From Protea cynaroides (taxonomy: Eukaryota; Streptophyta; Magnoliopsida; Proteales; Proteaceae), in assembly GCA_028583415.1 (NCBI GenBank), contig CM053269.1, forward strand, positions 60,377,007 through 60,441,006: a stretch of DNA of 64,000 nt, written 5' to 3'. Shown piece after piece: positions 12,301 through 24,101 of the stretch. The notes under the pieces are model-generated. The model was not told the DNA's origin. It searched no databases and saw nothing but the letters and a program-made list of their open reading frames with translations. Position numbers and translations under genes: made by a program. Each line of letters starts with the position of its first letter. Within the stretch, counting starts at the first letter, position 1.

Positions 12301-15300
12301 TCCAAGTCCTGGAAACTAACACTAACTACTTTGACTAAGTCAAAGCAGTGTACGGTTACAATTTTATTACTCTAACAAGTTACACCTTAAAAGTATGTCC
12401 AAGTTATGAAAATTACAAAGATGCCGCTCACCTCCATTTTACATATGGGAGGCTTGGGAGTAGTGTCTTGGCATGTTTCACCAGAGAGTAAAATAGCACG
12501 CCTTTTAATAAATTCCTTGTGGGAGTCCAGGGGGACTGAAATTTTGTACATAGGTGGACCCCAAGATCCTCTGGGCACCTATCAAATTTTAATCCAATCT
12601 GACTTTTTTTTGATGGGTATGAATCCAAACCGACTTTGCCAAGTGGCAAAACAAGGTATTGGAAAAATGAGGGACTACGATAGCTTGCATGGACATAGTC
12701 TATAGGTGCATGAGCTATAAATTATTGCCAAGCTTGTATGGCTCATGATTCTCAAATTGTACTTTCAGAGGTATGATGGTCAGCTTTGTTCAAATTAATG
12801 AAAGCAATGTGAGATGAGAGAAATAACACAAACTCTCCCTGCCCCTCATTTTACTTTTCATCTCCATAAACATTAACTACTAGCCACTAGATCTCTATCA
12901 ACCTTTTTTTATTGTTGACAGCTTGACATTCATGAGCACCTTTTTCTTGTTTGATATGTGTCCCGGGTTATCTTTAGCACCTAACTGCCTATACGTCAGG
13001 GAAGTACCAAGTTTTCCCATGACATGGTGTACCAGGAATCAATGCCCTGCTCTTCAGTGGATTCCACCCAACCACTGAATATGAATAGATACGTTCTGGT
13101 GGGCTAAAATTTCTCATGCTAGTCCCATGCCTTATTAGAGAACAGTCGCTGCTACTAGCCCGTGTAGTATAACGGTCCGAACTTAAATTTTTGTTACAAA
13201 TATTGATGTTATCTAGGTTTCTTGTCTTTGGTTATGGGAATCAAATTTGTAATGCAACAGGGATCATGGAGAGAAAGTCCCTGTATTTCTAACCCCGTAA
13301 TTCTCACAGTTAGTGGCTAACATTCATCTCATCTCATGGACATAGGCGCCATTCTGAATATCTAAACAATGTAAAGCTTGCTAAGATCTTTTTTTTTTTT
13401 TCCTTACTAAATCATGGTTCGTCTATTTTCCACATTTGTGTAGCTTGTCGGAAAAGCAGTGGAAGCAAATGATATTTTTGAAGAAAAAAAAATACCAGGA
13501 ACTCATAAGCATTAGCAGCCTCTCTAGTGTAATCCAACTCCCCAACCAAGCCTCTTCCAAGCTCATCAGCATAGAACCGAGGATCACTTTTCCTTTTTGC
13601 CACCTTTTGCAATAGACCCAGCTGAAACAGTTAAATATAAAATTATTTGAGAATGCAATGCTTAGAGAGTGACAGGAACTATAACAAGTATAGATTAGAC
13701 GAACCCCAAGCCGAAGAATATAGATATCTCGCACAACCACATGAAGCAAGTCAGGACGCTGAACTTTTACAGCAACATTAGACCCATCAAGCAAAACCCC
13801 ACGGTACACCTATGGTGAATTTTGCAAAAAGAGTAATATACAAAGTATCAATACATACCAATGGTTGTATTATAGATAATTGTCAAGACAATGCCGTAGT
13901 GTGAGATATGTATCAAAGGAGAAATACCTGACCAAATGAAGCAGCAGCAACAGGCTCCTGAGAGATGTAGCTAAAGAATGCTTCTACAGGAGAGCCTAAT
14001 TCTTCCTCAATGATTTGCATGGCCACATTCCTGGGAAAAGGAGGGATTTGGTCATGCAACTCAGATAGTGCCTGCAATTATAGCTCAAAAAGAAATAGTT
14101 TGGGATTATGATCTCACAAATGTTTACCAAAAAATAAGATCTCGCAATTGCATACCATTGCAGGATATTCTACACAACTAGCAATAAGGGTTTCAAAATA
14201 CACCCATAATTGAAGCCTTGCAGGAATTGACCATGCTTTAGAATCTAGACTTTGTTCCAAGATTTTAATACGATTGGTAGAACAATGTAATAAAGAGAAA
14301 TTAACGGCATTAATGTCAATCAGTATCATGACTCAGAGGCATAAGAGAGCATGGACACAACAAAACTGAAACCAAGCGTGCTATATAAAGGTGTGCAACT
14401 GATACATAAAAACAATTGAAGATATACAACATACCAAAAACAAGCAACAGAAAGAAAAGTGAACTGAGAGAAGAGGAAAGAGAATAGTAAATCAAACGTT
14501 TTAAATAATGTCCACATTGATTAAGCTTGGTTGACAAGAACCTCTTAATGCAGACAAAGGGATATAAAGAGATGACATTTAGAACTATACTCATTCTTGC
14601 CAGCATACAAGGAAAAATTCACTGAAAAAACAACAAATCAGACAAATATGATGGAAAATAATGAAAAGATACCGGGAAGGTCTAGAAACTAACCTTGGAA
14701 AACTCTGACCCAAGTATATCTGGCCTTGTAGAAAGTGACTGGCCAACTGCATTGTCAAGCAAAGGCATGTAACTAGCATATATAAAAATTAAAAAAATAA
14801 AATAAAAAAAGGTTCCAGAAGTAAAATTAAAAGAACAGCTTTTCCCTCCTTTCGTTTTATACATCACATTCTTAAATTCCTAAAGGATTAGGTAACGCAA
14901 GAAAAGAATAAAATAGTAAGGGTTGCATGATAATAATTAAAGATTGAATTTTTTTTGTTACAATCTTCTATTAGAGCATCCAACTAACCTTTCACAAAAG
15001 TTGGACCCAGGTTCAGCATTGTGTCTTTCAGCACTGACCCAAAATAGTATTCTGAACTGTTCCCAGTACCACCTTTGTCCACACCTGATCTATCAAACTT
15101 GACAATCCCCAATATTCGCAATTTTATTGTAGCAAAAGCAAAGGAGGAAAAGACCTGCCATTTCACTTAAAGGCTTAATAAGAAATAGAACACTATACAT
15201 TGTTGAGAAGCAGCTCATTTATTTTTATTAGGCTTCACAAACTTATAAATGAAAGGTTTACAACCATGGATGGTCAAATTGCAAAATAAACAAGGTATTA

Positions 15301-17952
15301 AAATCTCGGATCTTGATCCGTTCTTGGTGATATCGAAAATCTCATTGAGACACCGCTTTTTTTTTTTTTTTAACATATAAAGATCGAAATTTCAGAGATT
15401 TATGAGATTTTGAGAAGGTCAAGATTTCCGAGATTTCACCGGGATTTAAAACTGAGAAAATAAGAGGAAAACGATGAAATACTTTTTCTTTCGGCCCTCA
15501 GGAATTTAGAACTATGAAAAAAGAGGAAAACGATGAAATACTTGTTCTTTTGGCCCTCAGACAGCCTATGGTACGTGTGCACATGGCAGGATGAATACCG
15601 CCCTCATATACCAGAAATCATATGATTGAAAGACTTATCTACTTCTTTTTACAGGTTTTGATGATAGTTTAATACTTTAACCATCCAAGAAAAATGCAAG
15701 AGGAAGGGTGGGCAGATAATCCGGTGGAGTTGGTTGTGGCATGATTAATTGTTATCTGACCTTTAAGAGGTGAATCCTACCTCTCCTCGTGAATTTCCTA
15801 TATGCCAGAATGCATGGATCTTTTTACGGACATAGCAGATTGGCAACTACAGTGCCTGACTTTGTAGAAGCAACATCATTAGAGAGAAAACACTAAACAT
15901 ATTTTATCCATTGATCCCAATAATTACCTGTTTTCCTATAACCAAAAAAAAAAAGCCTAGAATAGTTGGTTTTTAGTGTGTAAAAATAAATTTTCAAAAA
16001 AAAAAGTGCTGTGATAAGTTGCGTACAACAAAAGTTGTAATAATTGCTTCATTAGTAAGTAGTAACCAGAAAATTCCAGTCATGCAATAAGCAGACTTTG
16101 GTCCTAGGCTAACCAGGTATTGAGATCAAGCCTTCTCAGCCAACAAAAAGGGTTATATTTCAAAAATTCTGAAAACCCGATGCAAGAAAGTGGTATATCC
16201 ACAATCAAGTATCAAATGTTGCCATACTCATTGAATTTTTCAAAGCTAAGGACCAATATCCAGTAGAAAGTTACCATTCAATACAAATCAGATAATAATA
16301 TAGTGAAGCAATTGAATACCTCAATTAGACGAAGGGCCACCAAATGAGGTCTGCAACTGAAATACTCAACAATTTCCTCTGGATTGTAGACTTCAGGAAG
16401 TGGCCTAGACCAAATCTTGGACAGATGGTAAAAATAGCTACCATAAGCCTCCAAAGCTTTTAAATCAGCCAGGAATAAATCCATGCCTGACAGCCCTGTC
16501 AGAAGAATGCGATAATTTAATATCATTATAAGCTTAACAAAATAAAGAAGCAAGAGCATTGATGAAATATCAACCCCCCGGGGTAAGGAAGAGAGACAGT
16601 GAGTGTTTTTAATGGAGTCCCCCCGGTCTGCAGTTTTTTTTTTTCCCCATAATACATTTAAATGAGAGAAGAAATGGGAAATTAGCAATCAATTCCCATA
16701 CCCAGAACTGCATTGATACACCTTTGTTGAGGAATCACCCAAGTCGTAGACAAGACTTATATGGGCAAGTAAATACGGTAAAGCAGTTACCAGTGCAGCT
16801 ACTCTAGCAATTAAAATTTGTTCAATTTCATAGCAAATCGCAATGCACCAAGCATACTGTGAGTGTAGAACCCCTTCTAGAAGTAAGCATTATTAAAATA
16901 CAGATACCCCCACTTTTCGGCAATTGCCAGAGGCTGAAGTCCTACCCAGAGTTTATATGTGGAAGCAGACACACAATAAGAACTACCCACAGAACCATTC
17001 AAAAAATGATCAATTGCAGCATTATTTATTGTGTCCACCAGATAAGTCATTTTATACGCTAAGCATTATTAATCACGTTAACTCTCCTAGAAGAACTTGA
17101 AAAGGAAGTTATAGGCCAATGGGGTAGAAATTGTTAACTTGAAACACTTTGGTCAAATAATGGGGTTATTTGGATATGCATTACTGACAGGCGTTCTTCA
17201 GTGCATTCGGACCCGTCAGCATTAAATGAATTATCTACCATATGTTTATGGATTCCATGATTCTGAAACTATCCTTCGTATCAGGTCATCAGTAGACAAC
17301 GATCACTCCGAATTCCTCAAATCTCCCACTTCAAGATAAAATCATGTAAACAATTGCACGTGTCAAACAAACAGTGCCGTGAGTATTTACTTTCTTCATT
17401 TTCTAATAGAGCATTATAAGTTTTCCAACGGGTATCGCGATCACCCATAAATCTAAACTTAAGAGGGATTAAAACCAAAAAATAAAAATAAATAAAGAAA
17501 TACGAATTCCATTGAATTACAAAGCAAGGATGTTTCTCCAATGTTGCTAAATTCGTCTCCAGAAACCGAAGAAAATGAGCTATACATGGAGCTGTAGATA
17601 AAGGATAAGAAAGAAACAAATGGGACCAAATGAATAAGGGGAGGGAGGAACCTGGGTAGAAAGGCTGAGGCCAGGACGGACGCGGAGCGGGGGGAGCCTG
17701 GGGGTCCTCGATGCTGCGAAGCCAAAGAAGATCGTCGAAGGACTTGGAGATTTCTCGAATGGGAAGCGACTCACTGACCCAGCTGATCCCCTTGTTGATA
17801 CCCTTCTTCAAGAACTCCATATCCGTACAAACCACCTGAGCCAAGTGACTGAAGTTGCCAGCGATAGGCCGTTGTTTCTTTCGTTTAACATTTGAAGAGG
17901 GGCGACTGGACCAAACAACACACATAGGAAGGGATGATACCGCAGTCGCCAT
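6309..17952 (-). CDS. ABC1/UbiB-family atypical protein kinase (ABC1K), probably plastidial; 14 exons, 3' end not found
   Basis: Exons, 5' to 3' on the minus strand: 17952-17652, 16495-16320, 15154-14989, 14746-14694, 14071-13928, 13809-13705, 13621-13496, 11002-10802, 10477-10371, 10066-9904, 9676-9611, 8883-8790, 7036-6924, 6379-6309. All join in phase with GT-AG borders, giving 628 codons plus 2 nt. The N-terminus is rich in Ser and basic residues, like a chloroplast transit peptide. ABC1 hallmarks are present: KVGQ (K214-Q217, split by intron 3), the alanine-rich AAAS loop (274-277), the VAVK lysine (K295), ELDY (343-346), HADPHPGN (D445, N450) and LDFG (D463). Family members act on prenyl-lipid or quinone metabolism and photosynthetic acclimation, generally in plastoglobules or mitochondria; the substrate here cannot be told. 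The last exon reads FLRVGTTR, where relatives continue for roughly 100 more residues, so C-terminal exons are missing from view. Closest by memory is the Arabidopsis At2g39190 / At5g24970 group. Confidence 0.92.
7458..7491. repeat. Poly-T tract joined to poly-G tract (intron 12 of ABC1K)
   Basis: About twenty T residues are followed by GTG and ten G residues. Similar T-then-G junctions occur at about 40003-40037, 42359-42385 and 54792-54850. Confidence 0.8.
11339..11654 (-). repeat. 3' LTR of the TRIM element
   Basis: This 316-bp repeat is closely similar to 12049-12377 along its whole length. On the plus strand it starts TGTAACAAAATAG and ends CGCTAACA. It lies on the polypurine-tract side, so it is the 3' LTR in the element's minus orientation. 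Confidence 0.92.
12031..12048 (-). other. Primer-binding site of the TRIM element
   Basis: The minus strand reads TGGTATCAGAGCAATCAC directly inside the LTR. Its first twelve bases are the canonical match to the 3' end of initiator methionine tRNA. Confidence 0.9.
12049..12377 (-). repeat. 5' LTR of the TRIM element
   Basis: This 329-bp repeat begins TGTCACAAAATAG and ends TCTAACA on the plus strand. It is next to the primer-binding site and is therefore the 5' LTR. Differences from the partner LTR are scattered substitutions and short indels, so the insertion is not very recent. Confidence 0.92.
12378..13495. other. Remainder of ABC1K intron 7; dispersed repeat fragment
   Basis: Non-coding intron sequence. 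At 12630-12680 there is a block around TTTGCCAAGTGGCAAAA...GGTATTG that recurs at about 40140-40185 within a GRIK intron, marking an unclassified dispersed repeat. No gene is seen. Confidence 0.6.
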
Positions 17953-17974
17953 TGAAGAAACCTCCGAGCTCCAA

Positions 17975-18006
<32 letters not shown>

Positions 18007-20984
18007 CCTCCCCCTGGCCTATTCTTCTCCCTTTGCTCTTACTTCCTAGTTTATCTCTTCTTGTGATGAACTAATTTATTGAACGTAAACTAGTAACCAT
18101 CAGAGCTTCAATCAGCTTCGCAGCATAAGGTATAAAGAAGCGAATGAAAAAAAAAAGCAACAAAAAGAGCCGATATAAACGAATGGTAGAAACAGAAGCA
18201 CGTTTTTTATAATAATTTTATAAAAATGTATTACGATAGAAGGACATCCTACGTGCCTCCATGACATGTTACGACCTGGTAGCACCGTGGCAGTAGCATG
18301 GGTTCGGCACGCCCTCGCCAGTAAGTGAAATTCCACGCACGCCATAACTGATACATCAAAGTTACAGCTATAATGGTATCCGGATCGATCTGTTTTAATA
18401 TTATTTTATAAATGATTGGTTACTTGTCTGTTTTCCTTTGGATTCTTACACTGATCCAAGGTTTTATTTAGAACCATTCTCACAATAGTAAGAAGATAAT
18501 GTATTAAATCCTGCGGTTTCTTTTATAAATAAGAAAAGAAAAAAGAAATGAATATTTTTTTTTTGTTCTTTTTTTTTTTTTTTTGGTAAAGAAGAATAAA
18601 TGATATGTTTATGAGAAGAGAGAATGTAATCGATATTTTTTCCAAATAAATTTGCTTTAAGAACTACTATAATGGTGGGTTGACATATATGGGAGGGTAT
18701 GTTCAAATATGAGAGGATATTTTTTGAAAATTAACATGTGACTAATTAAGATCATTTTTTAAACATCCCAAGTGAGAATAATTAACATATCATTCTTTCA
18801 CGTTGCTATTAATGTTGAAAACTGGTCTCGTTGACTTGAATGCCATATCGGTAGAGAGAATTGTGATGTAAACGAGTTGTTGGAGACTGTACAGAGTTGG
18901 CCACGATATAAATGAGTTGTTCCTCTTTGTAAACGATTTGTAATATCCTAACAAAACACGAGAAGAGAGCAGGGAGGGGTTTCTTACATGTAATTATACA
19001 TATTTGTTTTCCCTGGCTCATAAGACACAAACACTCACACCTTCACACACATGTTAGGCATATCTTACAAATATATGCAGTGGTTGGATTCAAAATTATT
19101 TTATTTTTGTGACAATGAAATAAAAAAATGGTTGGCAACTGAGAAAAATGATGGATCATGTAAAGACGCCTCAAATATATTACAAGTATTTGTGCAATAT
19201 TTAAAAGGCCAGTGTGTTTATGAATAGCTAGTAATACGGATATAATTCCTAACCCATTTTCATATTTTTCTTGATTGCCATATAACTTTGGCTTGAGCTG
19301 TCTGTTAGTGTCTTCAATGTAAATGTTACTTGTCTTTAGTTGTGAGCAACTTCAGATGTTACTGTTATGATATGGTAGGAATTCTCATTTTGAGGGTTAT
19401 TGATTTGAGTTTGGGTTTTCTGATCTCATGTTAATGAATTGAACTTGATGATGATTGGATCTATCCATGGCTACACATGGAAAACTTCTTAAACCTCATC
19501 ACACTTTTTGGCATTTTAAAATATCTATTTACTTCTAAGAGAAATGGGTTGGGTAATTTATAAGAGGTTGATGATGCTATGCATTATCTATCCTTTCTCT
19601 TCACGGGCTTGTAGTTCTTTCTCCATGTACTACGTGGTCACCCATGCTGGCATTTCTGTTTAGGTACTTTATCATGAAATGTAGTTATTCTCCCTATTCT
19701 TGTTTCTGTTTTATCATGAAATGTAGTTATTCTCCCTATTATTGTTTCTGTATCCCATTACTAATAATGGATAAGTTGGAGATGATATTTAGCAGTTTCT
19801 TTTGTTTTTCTCTTTGGTCTGTAAAATAAAAATGATTATGAGACATTCTTGTAATAATCTTTATCTTGAGTGATGTATCTAATGTTTCATTCTAGGGATA
19901 TTTTTCTTTTGTGATGCTGAATGTGTTGTTTGGTTGTGTAGTGAATTCTTCTGAGGATTTTTCTTGATCTTGAAGATTATTTAATTGGTGGCTGCATATT
20001 TTATAAATTGGATCCTTTCACTTTTTTTCCCTCCATCTTGGGTTTATCAATATTCCTGAAACTATAATCATCCACAAGTCTCTTCTTTATTAGCTTTATG
20101 AGCAACATAAGTTACAGGAATTTCTATGTAATTTGAAAGCACTTTCTCTCTTTTATGCACTTTTTTTTCAAGACAAATACTGTAGTCTTAAAAAATAGTC
20201 ATAGAAAGATTATGTAGGTGTTACAGAGCATGAAAGTTTATGGTTATGGTGTTGGACAAATAAGTTTGAAAAAGAAGAAGGATTTTCAGTTTTTCTTATT
20301 TTGTTTGTCAGGTATTGTTTTTAGGCACATGAACCATGAAATCTTATCGGCCCATGATTATGTTTACACATCAATTGACAGTCTCCTCTAACAACATAAG
20401 ACAATAATCCACCTGCAACATCTCTTTATATTAATTTGAGATATCTGAAAGTCGATCATGGTGAGTTTGGCTGTAATTTTAGACATTTGTTTTATAAAAT
20501 CTAAAAAAAAATGATAGATAATGATTGGCGAATCATATTTGTTTAAAAGGATTCTATTTTAACCAAGGAATTTTTCTCCTTTATTTATATATATATATAT
20601 TTTAACCATAAAAAATAAACATGTGGTATGGAGTCGGAAATCGCAGTTGATCGATCACTCACCACTGAGAATTAACTTGGGAAGTTACATCTTGGACCAA
20701 TAGAATAGAAATCCAACAAAGTGCAAAAATAATCGGAAAACAGTTTGGGGCGGCCTGATAATCCAAAGCAGCTACGGATGACTTATGAGTTATCACACAC
20801 CATGTGGTGTCTCCCCAAGAAGGTAGAAAAAATTCATCACGTACGTATCATTTCCAGACACATCCCATGCTAGACCAATTGGATCTGGATGAGATTGGAT
20901 TCGGATATCTTTAAATAGATACGGATTTGAATTTGGATTTTCAACTATTTATTTATACATTTGATTTGTGTAAAATGGACTTTT
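17953..20984. other. Intergenic region upstream of ABC1K; no gene seen
   Basis: The first 60 bases hold a long poly-A tract (17981-18006) in the presumed leader of the ABC1K gene, which is transcribed leftward. The rest is AT-rich. A roughly 40-bp tandem duplication at about 19665-19750 repeats TTTATCATGAAATGTAGTTA. Short AT repeats occur at 20586-20601. I see no supported coding region. Confidence 0.6.
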
Positions 20985-21145
20985 CTCTCATATTGGATAT
21001 AATTTGATCTCAATTCGTGTTTTTCAGTTCTAGGTGCATTTCTTTTTATCATCCTTTAGATTTTTCTCTCATATTGGATATAATTTGATCTCAATTCGTG
21101 TTTTTCAGTTCCACGTGCATGAATTTCTTTTTATCATCCTTTAGA
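20985..21145. repeat. Tandem duplication, unit about 80 bp
   Basis: Two adjacent copies contain TCTCATATTGGATATAATTT, GATCTCAATTCGTG and TTTTTATCATCCTTTAGA. The second copy carries a short insertion after GTGCAT. No coding potential is seen. Confidence 0.82.
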
Positions 21146-21204
21146 ATCTGTCAAATCTTCAAAACTGTGGGTTTTCTTTTACAGTATCCAAACTTGGATC
21201 TAGA

Positions 21205-21620
21205 TCATTCTTCCAACTGTTTTTTACTCTTTCGGTCAAAAGATGCAAATCTAGTTCGGATTTTCGACTATCACATACATCATTAAGCCCAATAGGCCAT
21301 ATGGCTCATACCTTCTACCTTCACGGGCTCTCTTTCCACTCTGATTTATCCTGGCCAGTCCCTGTATAGTGTATGTATCATTCTTCCAACTGTTTTTTAC
21401 TCTTTCGGTCAAAAGATGCAAAGTTGATAGATATTATTAATTTTACTCTTCCGGTCAAAAGATGCAAATCTAGTTCGGATTTTCGATTATCACATACATC
21501 ATTAAGCCCAATAGGCCATATGACTCATAACTTCTACCTTCACGGGTTCTCTTTCCACTCTGATTTATCTTGGCCAGTCTTTGTATAGTGTATATATCAT
21601 TCTTCCAACTGTTTTTGGGA
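21205..21620. repeat. Tandem duplication, unit about 175-230 bp
   Basis: Two copies share CATTCTTCCAACTGTTTTT, GGTCAAAAGATGCAAATCTA, CATCATTAAGCCCAATAGGC, CTTCACGGG and CTGATTTATC in the same order; the second begins near 21379. The second copy has an extra internal repeat of the GGTCAAAAGATGCAAA block (21409-21465), and a third CATTCTTCCAACTG start follows at 21598. The array lies immediately downstream of the 80-bp duplication. Confidence 0.82.
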
Positions 21621-21939
21621 CAAATACGGATCTTGCGTGCTCTTCATGTTTCTCACAACCTCTCTTTGCACAAATCCATGCTCTCCAGATGATCTCATCT
21701 CTGATTTATCCTGGCTAGTCTATAGAATTAATCTCTGCACTGCAAGGACATGAATCAAGACAGGAAGGTAAATTATTTGATTTCTTGGGTGCTAGCACTC
21801 TACCATGAGGCAACCAATCAACTAAACTAATTGTTTTCTTCTCCATCCAGGGCATGGTTTGTTGCTTAGCTGATGAAAATTTGAAGCCATGAAACTCATG
21901 GATATCATGTTTTGAGCCTTGGGAGTTGTGATCAGTTTT

Positions 21940-22275
21940 GTGACTCTTTTCGGTTGTGTTTGGTTGCATGGGAAATTGAAAGGAAGGGAAGGGAAATTTT
22001 TAAACTTCAAAAAGAAACTTTTACAGTTGTAACACAAAATGAGCGTATAAATTATATAAATTTCTTAATATATTTAGTAATGATAGTAATAAGATGTAGA
22101 ATTATTTTACTTGTTAGATAGAATGGGTTTGAATGCGAAGTGCAGTGTAATTTAATAACTAAATATATAATGATTTAGAATTAGTTATATGGCAATGTGG
22201 CATGTGTTGTAATCATTATACATTTTTTTTTTTTTTAAGTTAAAAAATTTCACTCACCTTCCCTTCAACTTGAAA
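21940..22275. mobile_element. Degraded MITE, same family as the copy at 55478-55800
   Basis: The order of shared blocks (TTTGGTTGCA-GGGAAATT, TTTTTAAAC, a GTATAAA-TAT-TAAATTTCTTA stretch, AGTAATGATA, TAACTAAATAT-AATGATTT, GCATGTG-TGTAAT, CACTT/CACC then CCCTTCCC) matches the better-preserved copy at 55478-55800. The left end is recognisable. The right terminal inverted repeat is lost, so no target duplication can be assigned. There is no coding capacity. Confidence 0.75.
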
Positions 22276-22860
22276 GATCTTTTGCTAACGTGTCAAGTTT
22301 CAATTCTAACTAGAGTTCGGTGGAATAACAAAATAAGAAATTTGTCCAATACGGAGGGACAAAAATGGCATGGCACATACCACCTTTCTTCATTATCCGA
22401 CGATTGAAATATAGTCCATGTACATATTGGTGCACAAGACCTAGGATGGAGTACCTTCGTTGTACCACCTACATCACATCTAGGTCCATAGGACTCTATA
22501 CAAGTCCAAGACTCAAATTGTATCGTAGTTCAAGTAATCGGTATTGGATCTGTCTATTTGTATTAGTTTTGGATCTGATCAATCTCTAATCTTATCTTAT
22601 ATTAATATTATTTTAACAAAGATCAGACAGGTTTCTGTTTTCCATTGAATCTATACACCGATCAATTTTAGACATAGTCGATACCATGTGTGATTCCTGA
22701 ATTTAGAACCTTAGCCTTAATCTGAATACTTAACCAACATTGGTAACATTAATATAATGTCCATGCCCAAACAAAAGATGAGCTGATGGGAAAATCACAA
22801 CTATCCACTCCATAAAATTTTCGATCTTGCTCTGATTTTTGTGAAGAAATTGGGATCAAC
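22276..22860. other. Intergenic region upstream of LHCA1; nothing recognised
   Basis: AT-rich sequence between the degraded MITE and the LHCA1 promoter. I see no supported gene, RNA or repeat in it. Confidence 0.5.
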
Positions 22861-22879
22861 CTCCACCACACGAATGAGG

Positions 22880-23089
22880 TCAGAGATAAATCTGAGGGCT
22901 GGGTGAGTGGATTGGAAGTGTACAGTTGGCCCAATGACACAGGAGGAACTCTAAACTCTTATCCTTTTTCTCCATTCTTATACTGCCTTTGCTACTCTGC
23001 AGCTTAGTTACTCCTCTGGTCGCAGCTGATTCAAGAGTCAAGATCCTCCACCACAACACTTCAAGAAGAGAATCAAGGATAATCCAATA
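22880..23089 (+). promoter_or_regulatory. LHCA1 proximal promoter and leader with GATA/I-box and CCAAT motifs
   Basis: Upstream of the LHCA1 start codon there is GATAA at 22885-22889, CCAAT at 22931-22935, and CTTATCC at 22958-22964. The last is the reverse complement of GGATAAG, the I-box core common in light-regulated photosynthesis genes. The transcription start is not determined. The motif identities are seen; their function is inferred from promoters of this gene class. Confidence 0.45.
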
Positions 23090-24101
23090 ATGGCATCGAA
23101 CGCGTTGAGGAGCTGCGGTGTCGCGGCTGTGTTCCCGTCTCTTCTATCTTCCTCCAAATCTAAATTCGCCACAGCTGTGGCGCTCCCTGGGGCCTGCTCC
23201 TCCTCCTCCTCACGTTTTACCATGTCAGCGGAGTGGATGCCCGGCCAACCTCGCCCTCCCTACCTCGATGGTTCTGCACCTGGGTATTACTTTCCTTCAA
23301 AGCTCTGATTTTAGAAAATTCTAATTCTAATCCCTTTGGGCATCAAATTTCTCCTCATCTCGACTGATCTTCCTGGTTATCTCCATTTTGTTTCAGGGAC
23401 TTTGGTTTCGACCCTCTTGGGCTTGGTTCAGTCCCCGAAAACCTCGAAAGATTCAAGGAATCTGAACTCATTCACTGCAGATGGGCAATGCTTGCAGTTG
23501 TAAGTTCTAATTTGTTATGGTTTAATTTAATTCTTATGGTTGTTAATTCTCATGTTCTTCTTTGCATTGCAGCCAGGGATATTGGTGCCTGAGGCATTAG
23601 GATTAGGAAACTGGGTGCAGGCACAAGAGTGGGCTGCCGTTCCAGGTGGGCAGGCGACTTACCTGGGCAACCCAGTACCATGGGGCAGTCTCCCAACCAT
23701 CTTGGTCATCGAGTTCATCGCCATTGCCTTTGTAGAGCACCAACGTAGCATGGAGAAGGACCCTGAGAAGAAGAAGTACCCCGGTGGAGCCTTCGACCCT
23801 TTGGGCTTCTCCAAGGATCCTGTCAAATTCGAGGAATACAAGGTCAAGGAGATAAAAAACGGTTCGACCCTCTGCACCCTTTCTGATTTCGATTTGCCAC
23901 TGCTACATAGTACTCATCCATAACAAATTTCTACTTTGTGTTTTCTCAGGTCGTCTTGCTTTGTTAGCCTTCGTTGGTTTCTGCGTCCAGCAATCAGCTT
24001 ACCCAGGAACAGGGCCTTTGGAGAACCTGGCAACCCACTTGGCTGATCCATGGCACAAAACCATTGGGGATGTCCTGATCCCTAGATCGCTTTCACCATG
24101 A
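23090..24101 (+). CDS. LHCA1: Photosystem I chlorophyll a/b-binding protein Lhca1, chloroplastic (245 aa)
   Basis: Four exons: 23090-23283, 23397-23499, 23573-23861, 23950-24101, all with GT-AG borders and consistent phase. The product binds chlorophyll and carotenoid in the LHCI belt of photosystem I in the thylakoid membrane. It has a chloroplast transit peptide (about 1-45, rich in Ala/Ser), then the mature start MSAEWMPGQPRPPYLDGSAPG. The two chlorophyll-ligating helices are ESELIHCRWAML (E88, H91, R93) and EIKNGRLALLAF (E192, N195, R197). The middle segment PGILVPEALGLGNW and HQRSMEKDPEKKKYPGGAFD are nearly identical to Arabidopsis Lhca1 as I remember it. Length agrees with the family (about 241-246 aa). 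The C-terminus ends VLIPRSLSP, which differs from the IVIPFN-type ending I remember; the gene otherwise looks intact and functional. Confidence 0.97.

Larger units (their letters stand above)
11339..12377 (-). mobile_element. Complete TRIM (miniature terminal-repeat retrotransposon) in intron 7 of the ABC1K gene
   Basis: Two direct LTRs (11339-11654 and 12049-12377) flank a 394-bp internal region with no coding capacity. The element is bounded by a perfect 5-bp target duplication, AGTTA (11334-11338 and 12378-12382). On the minus strand the right LTR is followed by TGGTATCAGAGC, an exact initiator-Met-tRNA primer site. The left LTR is preceded by a polypurine tract (GAGGAGGGG). The internal region is a degenerate GTA/GCA trinucleotide array interspersed with copies of TCACTGTGAACCAA. 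It must be moved in trans by an autonomous copia-like element. It sits between coding exons 7 and 8 and so does not interrupt the reading frame. Confidence 0.93.

Noticed and set aside
15320..15440. Possible inverted repeat around poly-T (GATCTTGATC / AGATTT-GAGATTT blocks)
   Set aside because: Pairing is short and interrupted, with no borders or target duplication.
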